From: Nocardia aurantia
GTDB lineage: Bacteria; Actinomycetota; Actinomycetes; Mycobacteriales; Mycobacteriaceae
Direction of reading: 5' to 3'
Assembly (NCBI RefSeq): GCF_009604425.1
Contig: NZ_WEGI01000001.1
Location: 496,001-560,000 of the forward strand
Length of the DNA stretch: 64,000 nt
Shown here piece after piece: positions 35,873 to 45,307 of the stretch (position 1 is the first letter of the stretch; each line of letters starts with the position of its first letter). The translations under genes and the position numbers were made by a program. Under the pieces are notes generated by a model. That model was not told the DNA's origin. It saw only the letters and a program-made list of their open reading frames with translations, and searched no databases.

Positions 35873-37608
35873 TCCGCACAGTGTTGAGCCTGATCCCGGC
35901 CGAATACGCCCGGCTGACACCGCGTTTCCTGGCGGCGGTGGTGGCGCAGGCGATCTGCCAGGCCATCGCCTATGTACTGCTGGTGCCCGTCCTGAAGTCC
36001 CTGTTCGGCGACGACCAGGCCGCCGCCTGGGCCTGGGTGGCGCCGATGCTCGTCGCGGTCGTCGGCGTGCTGGTCCTCGGCTATCTCCAGTCCCTGCTGG
36101 GCCTGCGGATCGGCGTAGGAATGCAGGCCGACCTGCAGACCCGGCTCGGTGATCAGCTGAACACCCTGCCGCTGGGCTGGTTCGAGGGCCGGTCCGCGGC
36201 CGCGCTGTCGCATGTGGTCGTCGACGACGTGCGCGAGGTGCAGGGGCTCGTCGCCTACCTGCTGGCGAAGGTGATCGCCGGGGTCGTGGTGCCGCTCGGC
36301 GTGGCCGTCGGAATGTTGTTCGTGGACTGGCGGATCGCGGTGACGATGTTCGTGGCCGCGCCGGTCCTGTTCGCGGTCAACAGCATCGCGGGGCGGCTGT
36401 ACTCCTGGTCGGACCGGCGCATCCACGACGCCGCGGTCGAATCCGACACTCGCGTGGTCGAATTCGCGCAGGCGCAGCCGGTGCTGCGGGCCTTCGGCGC
36501 GGTCGGGGCGCGCAATCGCGCCCTCGACGCCGCGCTGACCGGGCAGCGTTCGGCCATCGTCCGGATGGTGTTCACCGCCGTGCCCAGCCTTTTCGTGTTC
36601 ACCATCCTGGTGCAGGCCGCGTTCCTGGTGCTCGCGTACGTGGCGGTCGAGCGGGTCACACACGGCCCGTTGTCGGCCGCCGCGGCCGTCGCCCTGGTGG
36701 CCGTGGGTTCGCGGTTCATCGAACCACTCACGCAGGCAGCGCAATTGGGCACCACACTGCGGTCCGGCGCCGCGGCGGTCGACCGGATCGCCGGTCTGCT
36801 GGCCGAGCCGGCGCTGCCCGAGTCCACCACCCCGGTGAACCCGGGCGCCGCGACGGTCGGCTTCGACACCGTGTCCTTCGGTTACGAGACCGGAAAGCCG
36901 GTGCTGGAAGACATCTCGTTCACCGTGCCCGCCGGCACCACCACCGCGATCGTAGGCCCCAGCGGTTCGGGCAAGTCGACGCTGCTGCGCCTGGTCGCCC
37001 GCTATCACGATGTGACGCGGGGCCGGATCGAGGTCGGCGGCGCCGATGTCCGGGAACAGCCCACGGTCACGCTGCTGGGTCAGCTGGCACTGGTGTCGCA
37101 GCAGGTGTACCTGTTCAACCGTTCGGTGATCGAGAACATCCGGGTCGGCCGGCCCGACGCCACCGACGAGGAGGTGCGCCGCGCCGCCGCGGCGGCCCGG
37201 GTGGACGAGATCGCCGAGCGCCTGCCCGACGGCTGGGACACGGTGGTCGGCGAGGGTGGTGCGTCGCTGTCCGGCGGTGAGCGCCAGCGCATTTCGATCG
37301 CCCGCGCGCTGCTCAAGGACGCGCCGGTGGTGCTGCTCGACGAGGCGACCAGTGCGCTGGATCCGCACAGCGAGGCGGTCGTGGTGCGCGGCGTGCATCA
37401 GCTGAGCCGCGGGAAGACGGTGCTGGTGGTCGCGCATCGGCTGGCGACCATCGCGCACGCGGATCAGATCCTGTTCCTCGACGGCGGTCGCATCCTCGAG
37501 CGCGGCACGCACGACGAATTGCTCACCGCCGGTGGCCGTTACGCCGATTTCTGGAACGAGCGCTCGCGGGCGGCCGGGTGGCGCCTGGAGCCGGCGCCGG
37601 TGGGCTGA
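35869..37608 (+). CDS. irtB: Siderophore ABC transporter, fused permease-ATPase (IrtB-like)
   Basis: A 579-residue half-transporter that pairs with the upstream protein. It has six TMs (PRFLAAVVAQAICQAIAYVL to ~residue 300), LPLGWFEGRSAAALSHVVVD in the coupling region, Walker A GPSGSGKST (near 364), signature LSGGERQR and Walker B VVLLDEATSALDP, so both ATP sites have standard residues. The ATG at 35869 overlaps the irtA stop. Ends before a bidirectional 18-bp terminator. Should move ferri-nocobactin-like siderophore into the cell. Confidence 0.87.
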   Translation: MIRTVLSLIPAEYARLTPRFLAAVVAQAICQAIAYVLLVPVLKSLFGDDQAAAWAWVAPMLVAVVGVLVLGYLQSLLGLRIGVGMQADLQTRLGDQLNTLPLGWFEGRSAAALSHVVVDDVREVQGLVAYLLAKVIAGVVVPLGVAVGMLFVDWRIAVTMFVAAPVLFAVNSIAGRLYSWSDRRIHDAAVESDTRVVEFAQAQPVLRAFGAVGARNRALDAALTGQRSAIVRMVFTAVPSLFVFTILVQAAFLVLAYVAVERVTHGPLSAAAAVALVAVGSRFIEPLTQAAQLGTTLRSGAAAVDRIAGLLAEPALPESTTPVNPGAATVGFDTVSFGYETGKPVLEDISFTVPAGTTTAIVGPSGSGKSTLLRLVARYHDVTRGRIEVGGADVREQPTVTLLGQLALVSQQVYLFNRSVIENIRVGRPDATDEEVRRAAAAARVDEIAERLPDGWDTVVGEGGASLSGGERQRISIARALLKDAPVVLLDEATSALDPHSEAVVVRGVHQLSRGKTVLVVAHRLATIAHADQILFLDGGRILERGTHDELLTAGGRYADFWNERSRAAGWRLEPAPVG

Positions 37609-37625
37609 CCCGATTCCGGCACGAC

Positions 37626-37666
37626 ACATCGCCGGTGGCCGCGGAATTCGCGGCCACCGGCGATGT
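37626..37666. terminator. Bidirectional terminator between irtB and the SIP gene
   Basis: A perfect 18-bp stem: ACATCGCCGGTGGCCGCG (37626-37643) and CGCGGCCACCGGCGATGT (37649-37666) around GAATT. It sits between two convergent stop codons and touches the SIP stop. Confidence 0.9.
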
Positions 37667-38373
37667 CATTTCCAGTACCCGCGCGCCTTGACGGCCGACT
37701 TCGGCAGCTCGTGGGTGGTCTGCAGGGTCTTCGCGATGGACCGGGTGGTGAAAGCGTCGCACGCGGCCCACACGAAAGCGTCCTTCGGGCAGTCGATGTC
37801 GCGCGCCAGTTCACGCATGAGCCGGCCGTCGTCGACGCGCTGGACCCAGGTCAGCTGATCCTTCGGCCCGGTGCGCACGGGCAGCGTGGTGTCGGATTCG
37901 TACTGCCACTCCAGCCAGATCCGGGCCGGGATGTCGCCGATCGCGTCGAGCAGCGAATTGACCGCCGGCAGCGAGGCGGTGTCGCCGAAGATCAGGAATT
38001 CGGCGGGCAGCGGATCGGGCAGCGTGAAATCCGAACCCATGACGGTGCATTCGACCTGGTCGCCCACGGCCGCGGCCCGCGCCCAGTTGGCCGCCGGGCC
38101 GTCGTGCAGGGCGAATTCGATCCAGAACCGGTCGCCGTCGGGATCCTGATCGATGATCGTGTACCCGCGGTGGTGCAGCGTCTCGCTGCCCTCCTCGGGA
38201 ATCCACATGCGGACGAACTGGGTGGGGTGGACCGGATGATCCTTCAACAGGCCGCCGCCGGCGAAGCCGAGCCGCACATATTTGTCGGTCAAGGCCTCGG
38301 TGCTGGAGACCGTGAGCCGGTAGTCCTTCGCCCGCATCATCTTCAGGACGAAGCCGTTGTATCCCTTACCCAT
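37666..38373 (-). CDS. Siderophore-interacting protein, FAD-dependent ferric reductase (SIP/ViuB family)
   Basis: A 235-residue flavoreductase. It has HHRGYTIIDQDPDGDRFWIE (RxYT-type FAD-binding motif near residue 69), FLIFGDTASLPAVNSLLDAI (NAD(P)H-binding region) and the C-terminal VWAACDAFTTRSIAK segment typical of the family. It should reduce Fe(III) in imported siderophore and release Fe(II). In mycobacteria the equivalent domain is fused to IrtA. The start ATG at 38373 lies only six bases from an iron box and has no ribosome site, so the mRNA is probably leaderless. Confidence 0.87.
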   Translation of the reverse strand: MGKGYNGFVLKMMRAKDYRLTVSSTEALTDKYVRLGFAGGGLLKDHPVHPTQFVRMWIPEEGSETLHHRGYTIIDQDPDGDRFWIEFALHDGPAANWARAAAVGDQVECTVMGSDFTLPDPLPAEFLIFGDTASLPAVNSLLDAIGDIPARIWLEWQYESDTTLPVRTGPKDQLTWVQRVDDGRLMRELARDIDCPKDAFVWAACDAFTTRSIAKTLQTTHELPKSAVKARGYWK

Positions 38374-38378
38374 GGTGA

Positions 38379-38397
38379 TTAGGTTAGCCTAAACAAA
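38379..38397 (-). promoter_or_regulatory. Iron box 2 (SIP promoter), overlapping the -10
   Basis: TTAGGTTAGCCTAAACAAA matches 17 of 19 consensus positions, the best box in the window. Read on the minus strand, it contains TAACCT seven bases before the ATG, a probable -10, so IdeR binding would cover the core promoter. Confidence 0.88.
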
Positions 38398-38428
38398 CGC
38401 ACCAGTCATCGGGCAATCCGGGCGAACG

Positions 38429-38468
38429 CATGCCGCCCCGGCGCCGAGTGCGGCGCCGGGGCGGCATG
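38429..38468 (-). terminator. Terminator after the Mtb12-like gene
   Basis: A perfect 18-bp stem CATGCCGCCCCGGCGCCG (38429-38446) and CGGCGCCGGGGCGGCATG (38451-38468) with a four-base loop. It lies 15 bases past the stop of the gene at 38483. Confidence 0.88.
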
Positions 38469-38482
38469 TGACGTGCGCCGCG

Positions 38483-38947
38483 TCAGCAGGACCCACCGAC
38501 CGCGGCGCCGATCGTGCAGACCGAATCCTGGCTCAGCTTCCAGGAATCGCCGACGCGGACCCAGTGGATGGGGTACGAGAAGTCCGGGTAGCCCGGGGTG
38601 ATCACGCGCAGGGTGGCGTCGATGCGATCGCCGGACTGCTGCGCGCCGACGACGTCCCAGTGCAGGGTCGAGGGCGAGATGGCAAGCGCCGCAGCGACCT
38701 TGTCCATGACCGCCACGCCGGCGTCGCCGGACTCCAGCTCGTTCGCCCGTGCGCCGCGCGATGCCGAGGAGTCGATCGCCAGGCCGAGCTTGCCGGTCAG
38801 CTCGCCGTCGCCGGGGGCGCCGGCGTCGGTGTGGACGATCGTGACCACCGGTGCCGCCGTGGCGAAGCCGGCCGCCCCCACCAGCGGCAGGGCGGCTGCG
38901 AAGGCGATCGACAGGAGGCGAATCGAGGACTTGTGGCGGAGGTTCAT
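38483..38947 (-). CDS. Small secreted protein, Mtb12-like antigen
   Basis: A 154-residue protein. The ATG at 38947 starts directly before a signal peptide (RLLSIAFAAALPLVGAAGFA, cleavage near ATAAP); the frame is open further upstream but hydrophilic. The mature ~120 residues (GELTGKLGLAIDSSASRGAR onward to a C-terminal CTIGAAVGGSC) resemble by eye the NTF2-like domain of low-molecular-weight antigen Mtb12 (CFP-2). Two Cys near the end could form a disulphide. Role unknown. It is divergent from mbtG and shares with it an iron box, so it is likely induced by iron starvation. Confidence 0.65.
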   Translation of the reverse strand: MNLRHKSSIRLLSIAFAAALPLVGAAGFATAAPVVTIVHTDAGAPGDGELTGKLGLAIDSSASRGARANELESGDAGVAVMDKVAAALAISPSTLHWDVVGAQQSGDRIDATLRVITPGYPDFSYPIHWVRVGDSWKLSQDSVCTIGAAVGGSC

Positions 38948-39012
38948 GCCGTACTCCAGATGATCTCGTTGCTGCGTACCCGTCTCCGGGTTTCGTGTAC
39001 CACTGTGCAATA

Positions 39013-39031
39013 TAAGGTAAGCCTATGCAAA
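39013..39031. promoter_or_regulatory. Iron box 3 (between Mtb12-like gene and mbtG)
   Basis: TAAGGTAAGCCTATGCAAA matches 14 of 19 consensus positions. It stands in the 153-bp divergent promoter region. Confidence 0.65.
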
Positions 39032-39100
39032 TATAGAAGGGCGGGGCGCCGCCGCGGATCGGTCGATCGCGGAACGTGGCACGAGGAAAGTGGAGATCGC

Positions 39101-40390
39101 GTGGAAACACTTCTGATAGTCGGCGCCGGCCCGAAGGCCCTCGCGGTCGCGGCGAAAGCCCGGGTGCTGCACGACCTCGGCCTGCCCGCGCCCCGGGTGG
39201 TCGTCGTGGAACGGCATGGCGTGGCGGCGAATTGGCTGCCCGACGGTGGCTGGACCGACGGTCAGCACCGGCTGGGCACCAGCCCGGAGAAGGATGTCGG
39301 TTTCCCGTACCGCTCCACCTGGGCCCGCGGCCGCAATCAGGACATCAACTCCGCGATGACCGCCTACAGCTGGACCTCCTTCCTGATCGAGCACGGCACC
39401 TACGCCGAATGGGTGGACCGCGGCCGGCCCAATCCGTATCACCGGGTCTGGGCCCAATATCTGCGATGGGTGGCCGGCCGGATCGACCTGGAACTCGTCC
39501 GCGGCACCGTGACCGGCGTGCGCGCGGCCGCCGACGGCTGGCAGGTCACCGTGACCGATCCCCGCTCGGGCGCCGACCGGCTCGATGTCGATCGGCTGAT
39601 GTTCACCGGCCCCGGCGACAGCGGTTCCGCGCTGGCGGAACATCCACGGGTGCTGAGCATCTCGCGGTTCTGGGAGCTGGTCGGGCAGCGGCGCCTGCCG
39701 GTGGCCTCGCGGGTCGCGGTCATCGGCGGCGGCGAGACGGCCGCCGCCGCGCTGGAGGAGCTGGTCCGCCACGACATGCTCTCGATCGGCGTGATCTCGC
39801 CCACCCCGACCATCTACACGCGTGGCGAAAGTTATTTCGAGAACGTGCTGTTCAGTGATCCCACGGCGTGGACCGGGCTGACGGTGGCGGAGCGGCGCGA
39901 CGCGATCCGCCGCACCGACCGCGGGGTGTTCTCGGTGAGCGTGCAGCGGAGTCTGCTGGGGGACAACCGGGTTCATCATCTGCAGGGCCGGGTGATCCGG
40001 GTGGCCGACCGCGGTGACACGGTCGCGCTGACCCTGCGCAACCAGTCCCGGTCCGATCAGATCCAGGGTTTCGATCTGGTCGTCGACGCGACCGGCGGTC
40101 AGCCGCTGTGGTTCCTGGATGTTCTGGAGCCCGGTGCGGCGGATCTGCTGGAGCTCGCGGTCGGCGGCCGGACCTCGGCGGCACGCATCGAGGCGGCGAT
40201 CGACTACGACCTGTCGGTGCGCGGGCTGCCGGCCAAGCTGTACCTGCCGAATCTGGCGGGGGTGGCGCAGGGGCCCGGTTTCCCGAATCTGAGCTGCCTG
40301 GGCGAACTTTCGGACCGGGTGCTGGGCGCCCCGGTGCGCCCCGGTCGCGCCGACGCCGTGAACCGGGCCGGGGCGACCGCCGGACGATAG
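39101..40390 (+). CDS. mbtG: L-lysine N6-monooxygenase for siderophore synthesis
   Basis: A 429-residue flavin monooxygenase. It has an N-terminal FAD motif (LLIVGAGPKALAVAAKARVL), RSTWARGRNQDINSAMTAYS and the NADPH motif VIGGGETAAAALEEL (near residue 208), as in MbtG/NbtG. It N-hydroxylates lysine or the acyl-lysine residues of the assembled siderophore to make hydroxamates. GTG at 39101 is chosen because GGAG lies five bases upstream; the long upstream open frame is antisense to the Mtb12-like gene. Iron box 3 is 70 bases upstream. The gene order mbtG then mbtL/M/N is kept as in iron-regulated lipid-tail loci. Confidence 0.9.
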   Translation: METLLIVGAGPKALAVAAKARVLHDLGLPAPRVVVVERHGVAANWLPDGGWTDGQHRLGTSPEKDVGFPYRSTWARGRNQDINSAMTAYSWTSFLIEHGTYAEWVDRGRPNPYHRVWAQYLRWVAGRIDLELVRGTVTGVRAAADGWQVTVTDPRSGADRLDVDRLMFTGPGDSGSALAEHPRVLSISRFWELVGQRRLPVASRVAVIGGGETAAAALEELVRHDMLSIGVISPTPTIYTRGESYFENVLFSDPTAWTGLTVAERRDAIRRTDRGVFSVSVQRSLLGDNRVHHLQGRVIRVADRGDTVALTLRNQSRSDQIQGFDLVVDATGGQPLWFLDVLEPGAADLLELAVGGRTSAARIEAAIDYDLSVRGLPAKLYLPNLAGVAQGPGFPNLSCLGELSDRVLGAPVRPGRADAVNRAGATAGR

Positions 40391-40399
40391 CGAAAAGTA

Positions 40400-40418
40400 T
40401 TAGATTAGCCTATCCTTA
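40400..40418 (+). promoter_or_regulatory. Iron box 4 (mbtLMN promoter)
   Basis: TTAGATTAGCCTATCCTTA matches 16 of 19 consensus positions and includes TATCCT (40411-40416), a plausible -10. It begins ten bases past the mbtG stop. Confidence 0.85.
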
Positions 40419-40514
40419 CCCGAGTGCTCGGGCCGCCCGATGAGCGTGCCGCCGATCGGCATTCCGCACGCCGCGACCCCCGAGCCGATGTCAATCGCAT
40501 GGAAGGCACGGATC

Positions 40515-40775
40515 TTGGCAAGCAACAACGCCGGAATCAGCGAGGCGCTCGAGCAGATTCTCCGCGAGGAACTGCAGATCGACACCAGCCGGTTCTCCCG
40601 CGAATCGCATCTCATCGACGAGGTAGGCCTGGACTCCGTGGGGTTCGCCGTGGGCATGGTGGCCATCGAGGAGCGGCTGGGTATCGCGCTCTCGGAAGAG
40701 GACCTGCTCAGCTGCGATACCGTGGGCGACCTCGACGACATCGTCACCAACCGGGCGACGGAGCCCGCGCGCTGA
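40515..40775 (+). CDS. mbtL: Acyl carrier protein for the siderophore lipid tail
   Basis: An 86-residue ACP with the phosphopantetheine site VGLDSVGFAVGMVAIEERLG and LSEEDLLSCDTVGDLDDIV. It carries the fatty acyl chain that MbtM activates and MbtN desaturates before transfer to lysine. The TTG at 40515 is preferred: GGAAGG lies eight bases upstream and it aligns exactly with the start of the conserved ACP in M. tuberculosis MbtL as I recall it. ATGs at 40440 and 40488 are alternatives without ribosome sites. First gene of the mbtLMN unit. Confidence 0.85.
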   Translation: MASNNAGISEALEQILREELQIDTSRFSRESHLIDEVGLDSVGFAVGMVAIEERLGIALSEEDLLSCDTVGDLDDIVTNRATEPAR

Positions 40776-40817
40776 GCGCGTGATCCGTTCCGCCACCGCG
40801 CAACCCGAGAGTGAACG

Positions 40818-42448
<1,631 letters not shown>

Positions 42449-42452
<4 letters not shown>

Positions 42453-43645
42453 CGGAAACAGTTGTCGCCGAACAAGAGCCGGCGTCGGTGCGCAGCCTGG
42501 ACGAATACCGCGAACTGCTGCGCGAGGTGTTCGACGAACAGGTCACGGCCTGGACCGAACAGGCCGAGGCCGACGAGCGCTTCCCGCGTCCGCTGATCGA
42601 GAAGCTCGGCCGCGCCGGTGTTTTCGCCGACAAGTGGGCCGCCGGAGCGCATCCCGATCTGCCGAAGCTGTTCGAACTGGCCTTCGCGCTGGGCCGGTTG
42701 GGTTCGGCCGGAATCGGCGTCGGTGTCAGCCTGCACGATTCGGCGATCTCGATCCTCCGGCGCTTCGGCCGGTCCGACCACCTGAAGTCGGTGGCCGAGC
42801 AGGCGATCCGCGGCGAGGCGGTGCTGTGCATCGGCGCCTCGGAGGCCTCCGGCGGCTCGGACCTGCAGATCGCCGAGACCGAGATCCGCAGCAGCCGTGG
42901 CGGTTACGAGGTGCGCGGCCGCAAGAAGTTCGTCTCGCTGTCGCCGATCTCCGATTACCTCCTGGTGGTGGGTCGCGATGTGAGCCAAGAGAGTTCGGCC
43001 GCGCACGGCAACGTCGCGCTGGTGCTCGTGCCGACCGCCCAGGTCACGGTGCTGGACCGCTACCGCAAGGTGAGCGCCGGTCCGCTGGACACCGCGCCCG
43101 TCGAGATCGACACCTGGGTGCCCGCCGAGGCCCTGATCGCCCGGCCCGGAACGGGTCTGGCGATGGTGAGCTGGGGTCTGGCACACGAGCGGCTGTCGAT
43201 CGCCGGTCAGGTGGCGGCCTCCTGCGATCGTGCCATCGGTATCACGCTGGCCCGTATGAAGGACCGGACCCAGTTCGGTCACAGCCTGTACGACCATCAG
43301 GCGCTGCGGCTGCGGGTGGCCGATCTGCAGGCGCGGGTCGACGTGCTGCGGCACGCGCTGACCGGTATCGCGCTGGACAAGCAGATGAATCTGCGGACCG
43401 CCGCGGCGGTGAAGGTGACCGCGGCGCGGCTGGGCGAGGAGGTCATGTCGGAATGCATGCACATCTTCGGCGGCACCGGATTCCTGATCGACGAGACCCC
43501 GCTCGGCCGCTGGTGGCGGGACATGAAGCTGGGCCGGGTCGGCGGGGGCACCGACGAGGTGCTGTGGGAACTGGTCGCGGCGTCCATGAAGCCGAACATC
43601 GAGGAATACGCGTCCTGGGGCCTGACCGATACCCGGCGTGGCTGA
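42449..43645 (+). CDS. mbtN: Acyl-[ACP] dehydrogenase (FadE14/MbtN type)
   Basis: A 398-residue acyl-CoA-dehydrogenase-fold flavoprotein. It contains [20 protein letters not shown] (FAD/substrate loop), [40 protein letters not shown] and the IFGGTGFL motif near the C terminus. In mycobactin synthesis MbtN introduces the alpha,beta double bond into the ACP-bound chain. ATG overlaps the mbtM stop (ATGA). Followed by two GC hairpins. Confidence 0.9.
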
Positions 43646-43725
43646 ACGGATCCGCCGCCGGGCCGCCCGTCCGGCGGCGCGGTGGGATCGGATCCGCACC
43701 GGTCCACCCGGGCCGTGGCAGGGCC

Positions 43726-43755
43726 CGCGGCCGAGCACCGATACGCTCGGCCGCG
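43726..43755. terminator. Bidirectional terminator between mbtN and mbtK
   Basis: CGCGGCCGAGC (43726-43736) pairs with GCTCGGCCGCG (43745-43755), 11 bp, then AAAA. A weaker stem GCCGCCGG/CCGGCGGC (43654-43678) lies closer to mbtN. Confidence 0.75.
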
Positions 43756-43775
43756 AAAACGGCCGCCGCCGAGCA

Positions 43776-44423
43776 CTATTCGGGCCGGTGCCCGGGGATG
43801 TCGGCGGGGGTGCGGGGCAGCACGTACAGCGCCATCTTGCGATTGGTCATCTGATGCTCGCCCAGGAACGCGCACCCGGCGTGCTCGCAGAGCCGTCGCG
43901 CCTCGATATTCCGGTGATCCGGATCGAACATTATGCGGCGGCAATCGGATTCGAGTTCGAACAGCGCGGAGACGATGCGCGGCAACAACAACGGGCCGAA
44001 ACCGCGCCGCGCCATCGCCTCGTCGGCGATGGCCGCGTGAATTCCCAGATCGAACGGATCGGCGGCATATCGCGGCGCGATGGAATCCTGTGCGGCGCGA
44101 TAAATTTCGAGATATCCGATGGGCTTGTCCCGGAATACACACAGCACCGGTCGCGAATACGAACCGTCGGTCTGGGCCTTCAGGTGGCGGTACCACCTCT
44201 CGGTGGGCCAGTCCTGCTCCCAGCCGGCGATCAGCCGCGGCATGCGCATCCACTCCGCGATCAGCTCGGTGTCGGCGCTGTCCGGGTCGACCGTACGCAG
44301 CCGGAACGAGCCGTCGAGCGGGGGAACCGGCGGCGCCGGAACGGCCAGGACTTCGGGAGCCAGCCCCTCGCGCAGTTGCCGGGGCAACACATGGTCCGTC
44401 GTCACTGGTGTCGGGCGGGTCAT
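43776..44423 (-). CDS. mbtK: Lysine N6-acyltransferase (GNAT, IucB/RhbD-like)
   Basis: A 215-residue GNAT-fold acyltransferase. It has LIAEWMRMPRLIAGWEQDWP near residue 55, the central DKPIGYLEIYRA and the C-terminal ARRLCEHAGCAFLGEHQMTN, as in MbtK and the IucB family. It transfers the fatty acyl chain from MbtL to the epsilon-amine of lysine. ATG at 44423 is chosen (GGAG upstream); a TTG at 44459 would add 12 residues. Divergent from the thioesterase gene with a shared iron box. Confidence 0.88.
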   Translation of the reverse strand: MTRPTPVTTDHVLPRQLREGLAPEVLAVPAPPVPPLDGSFRLRTVDPDSADTELIAEWMRMPRLIAGWEQDWPTERWYRHLKAQTDGSYSRPVLCVFRDKPIGYLEIYRAAQDSIAPRYAADPFDLGIHAAIADEAMARRGFGPLLLPRIVSALFELESDCRRIMFDPDHRNIEARRLCEHAGCAFLGEHQMTNRKMALYVLPRTPADIPGHRPE

Positions 44424-44466
44424 CGGTGTCGGCTCCGTTCGGTCGGGATTGCAATCCAACGATTAA

Positions 44467-44485
44467 TAAGGATAGCCTAGGCTAA
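44467..44485. promoter_or_regulatory. Iron box 5 (shared by mbtK and the mbtCDEF operon)
   Basis: TAAGGATAGCCTAGGCTAA matches 15 of 19 consensus positions. It contains the perfect palindrome TAGCCTAGGCTA (44473-44484), and TTAGCC motifs overlap on both strands. One box can control both directions. Confidence 0.82.
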
Positions 44486-44550
44486 GGTAGCCGGGCTCGG
44501 GTCACCTGGAATTCCACCCGGAGACCGGATGTCGATGTAGGAGAGTGGAA

Positions 44551-45306
44551 ATGGCACAAGGACTCGGCTGGCTCAGGCAATTCCAGGCGCCGGGTTCCGC
44601 GTCGTGTGGTTCGCTGTTGATTTTCCCGCACGCGGGCGCCGGAGCGTCCACCTATCGGGTGCTGGCCAAGCGGCTGGCCGCCGAATTCGATGTGGTGGTA
44701 TTCCAATACCCCGGCCGGCAGGACCGCGCCAAGGAGCCGGTGCCCGAGCTGTTGCCGGAGTTCGCGGCCGGCGCGTTCGAGGCCTTCCGCGACTCACCCC
44801 ACCAGCGCGGGCTGCCGCTGACCCTCTTCGGGCACAGCATGGGCGCGCTGGTCGCCTTCGAATTCGCCCGGCTCGCCGAGGCCGCGGGACTGCCGGTGCG
44901 GCTGGTGGTCGCCTCGTCCTCCGCGTCGCCCGGCCGCACCGCGGCCATGCCCTCGCATCCCACCGAGGACGAGGCGCTGATCGACCGGTTGCTCGCGCTC
45001 GACGGCACCGATCCCACCGTGCTGGCGAACCGGGACATGCTGAAACTGGCGCTGCCCGTGCTGAAAGCGGATTACGGCGCCGTCGACCGATACCGGTGCC
45101 CGGCCGATATCGCCCTCGACGCACCGATTCTCGCGATCCGCGGTGATGCCGACGATTTCGTCACGCGCACCGAGGCCGAGGCCTGGCGGACCCACACCTT
45201 CGGCGATTTCCGGGTCTCCGAATTCGGTGGCGGCCATTTCTATCTCAACGAGCACATCGACGGGCTCGCGGATCTGCTGATGCCGCGCACCACCGCGTCG
45301 GCCTAG
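44551..45306 (+). CDS. Type II thioesterase of the siderophore pathway
   Basis: A 251-residue alpha/beta hydrolase with LLIFPHAGAGASTYRVLAKR, the nucleophile elbow LFGHSMGALVAFEFAR (Ser near residue 92), the acid in ILAIRGDADDFV and the His in FGGGHFYLNEH. Such enzymes remove wrong acyl groups from NRPS/PKS carrier domains. ATG at 44551 follows AGGAGAG; a GTG six bases earlier is possible. It leads the operon TE-mbtC-mbtD-mbtE-mbtF; the next start is two bases after its stop. Confidence 0.88.
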   Translation: MAQGLGWLRQFQAPGSASCGSLLIFPHAGAGASTYRVLAKRLAAEFDVVVFQYPGRQDRAKEPVPELLPEFAAGAFEAFRDSPHQRGLPLTLFGHSMGALVAFEFARLAEAAGLPVRLVVASSSASPGRTAAMPSHPTEDEALIDRLLALDGTDPTVLANRDMLKLALPVLKADYGAVDRYRCPADIALDAPILAIRGDADDFVTRTEAEAWRTHTFGDFRVSEFGGGHFYLNEHIDGLADLLMPRTTASA

Positions 45307-45307
45307 C

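Noticed and set aside
38468..39100. N-terminal extension of the lysine monooxygenase (frame open from 38468)
   Set aside because: The extension is antisense to the signal-peptide protein, crosses iron box 3 and would add over 200 unrelated residues; the GTG at 39101 gives the normal family length.
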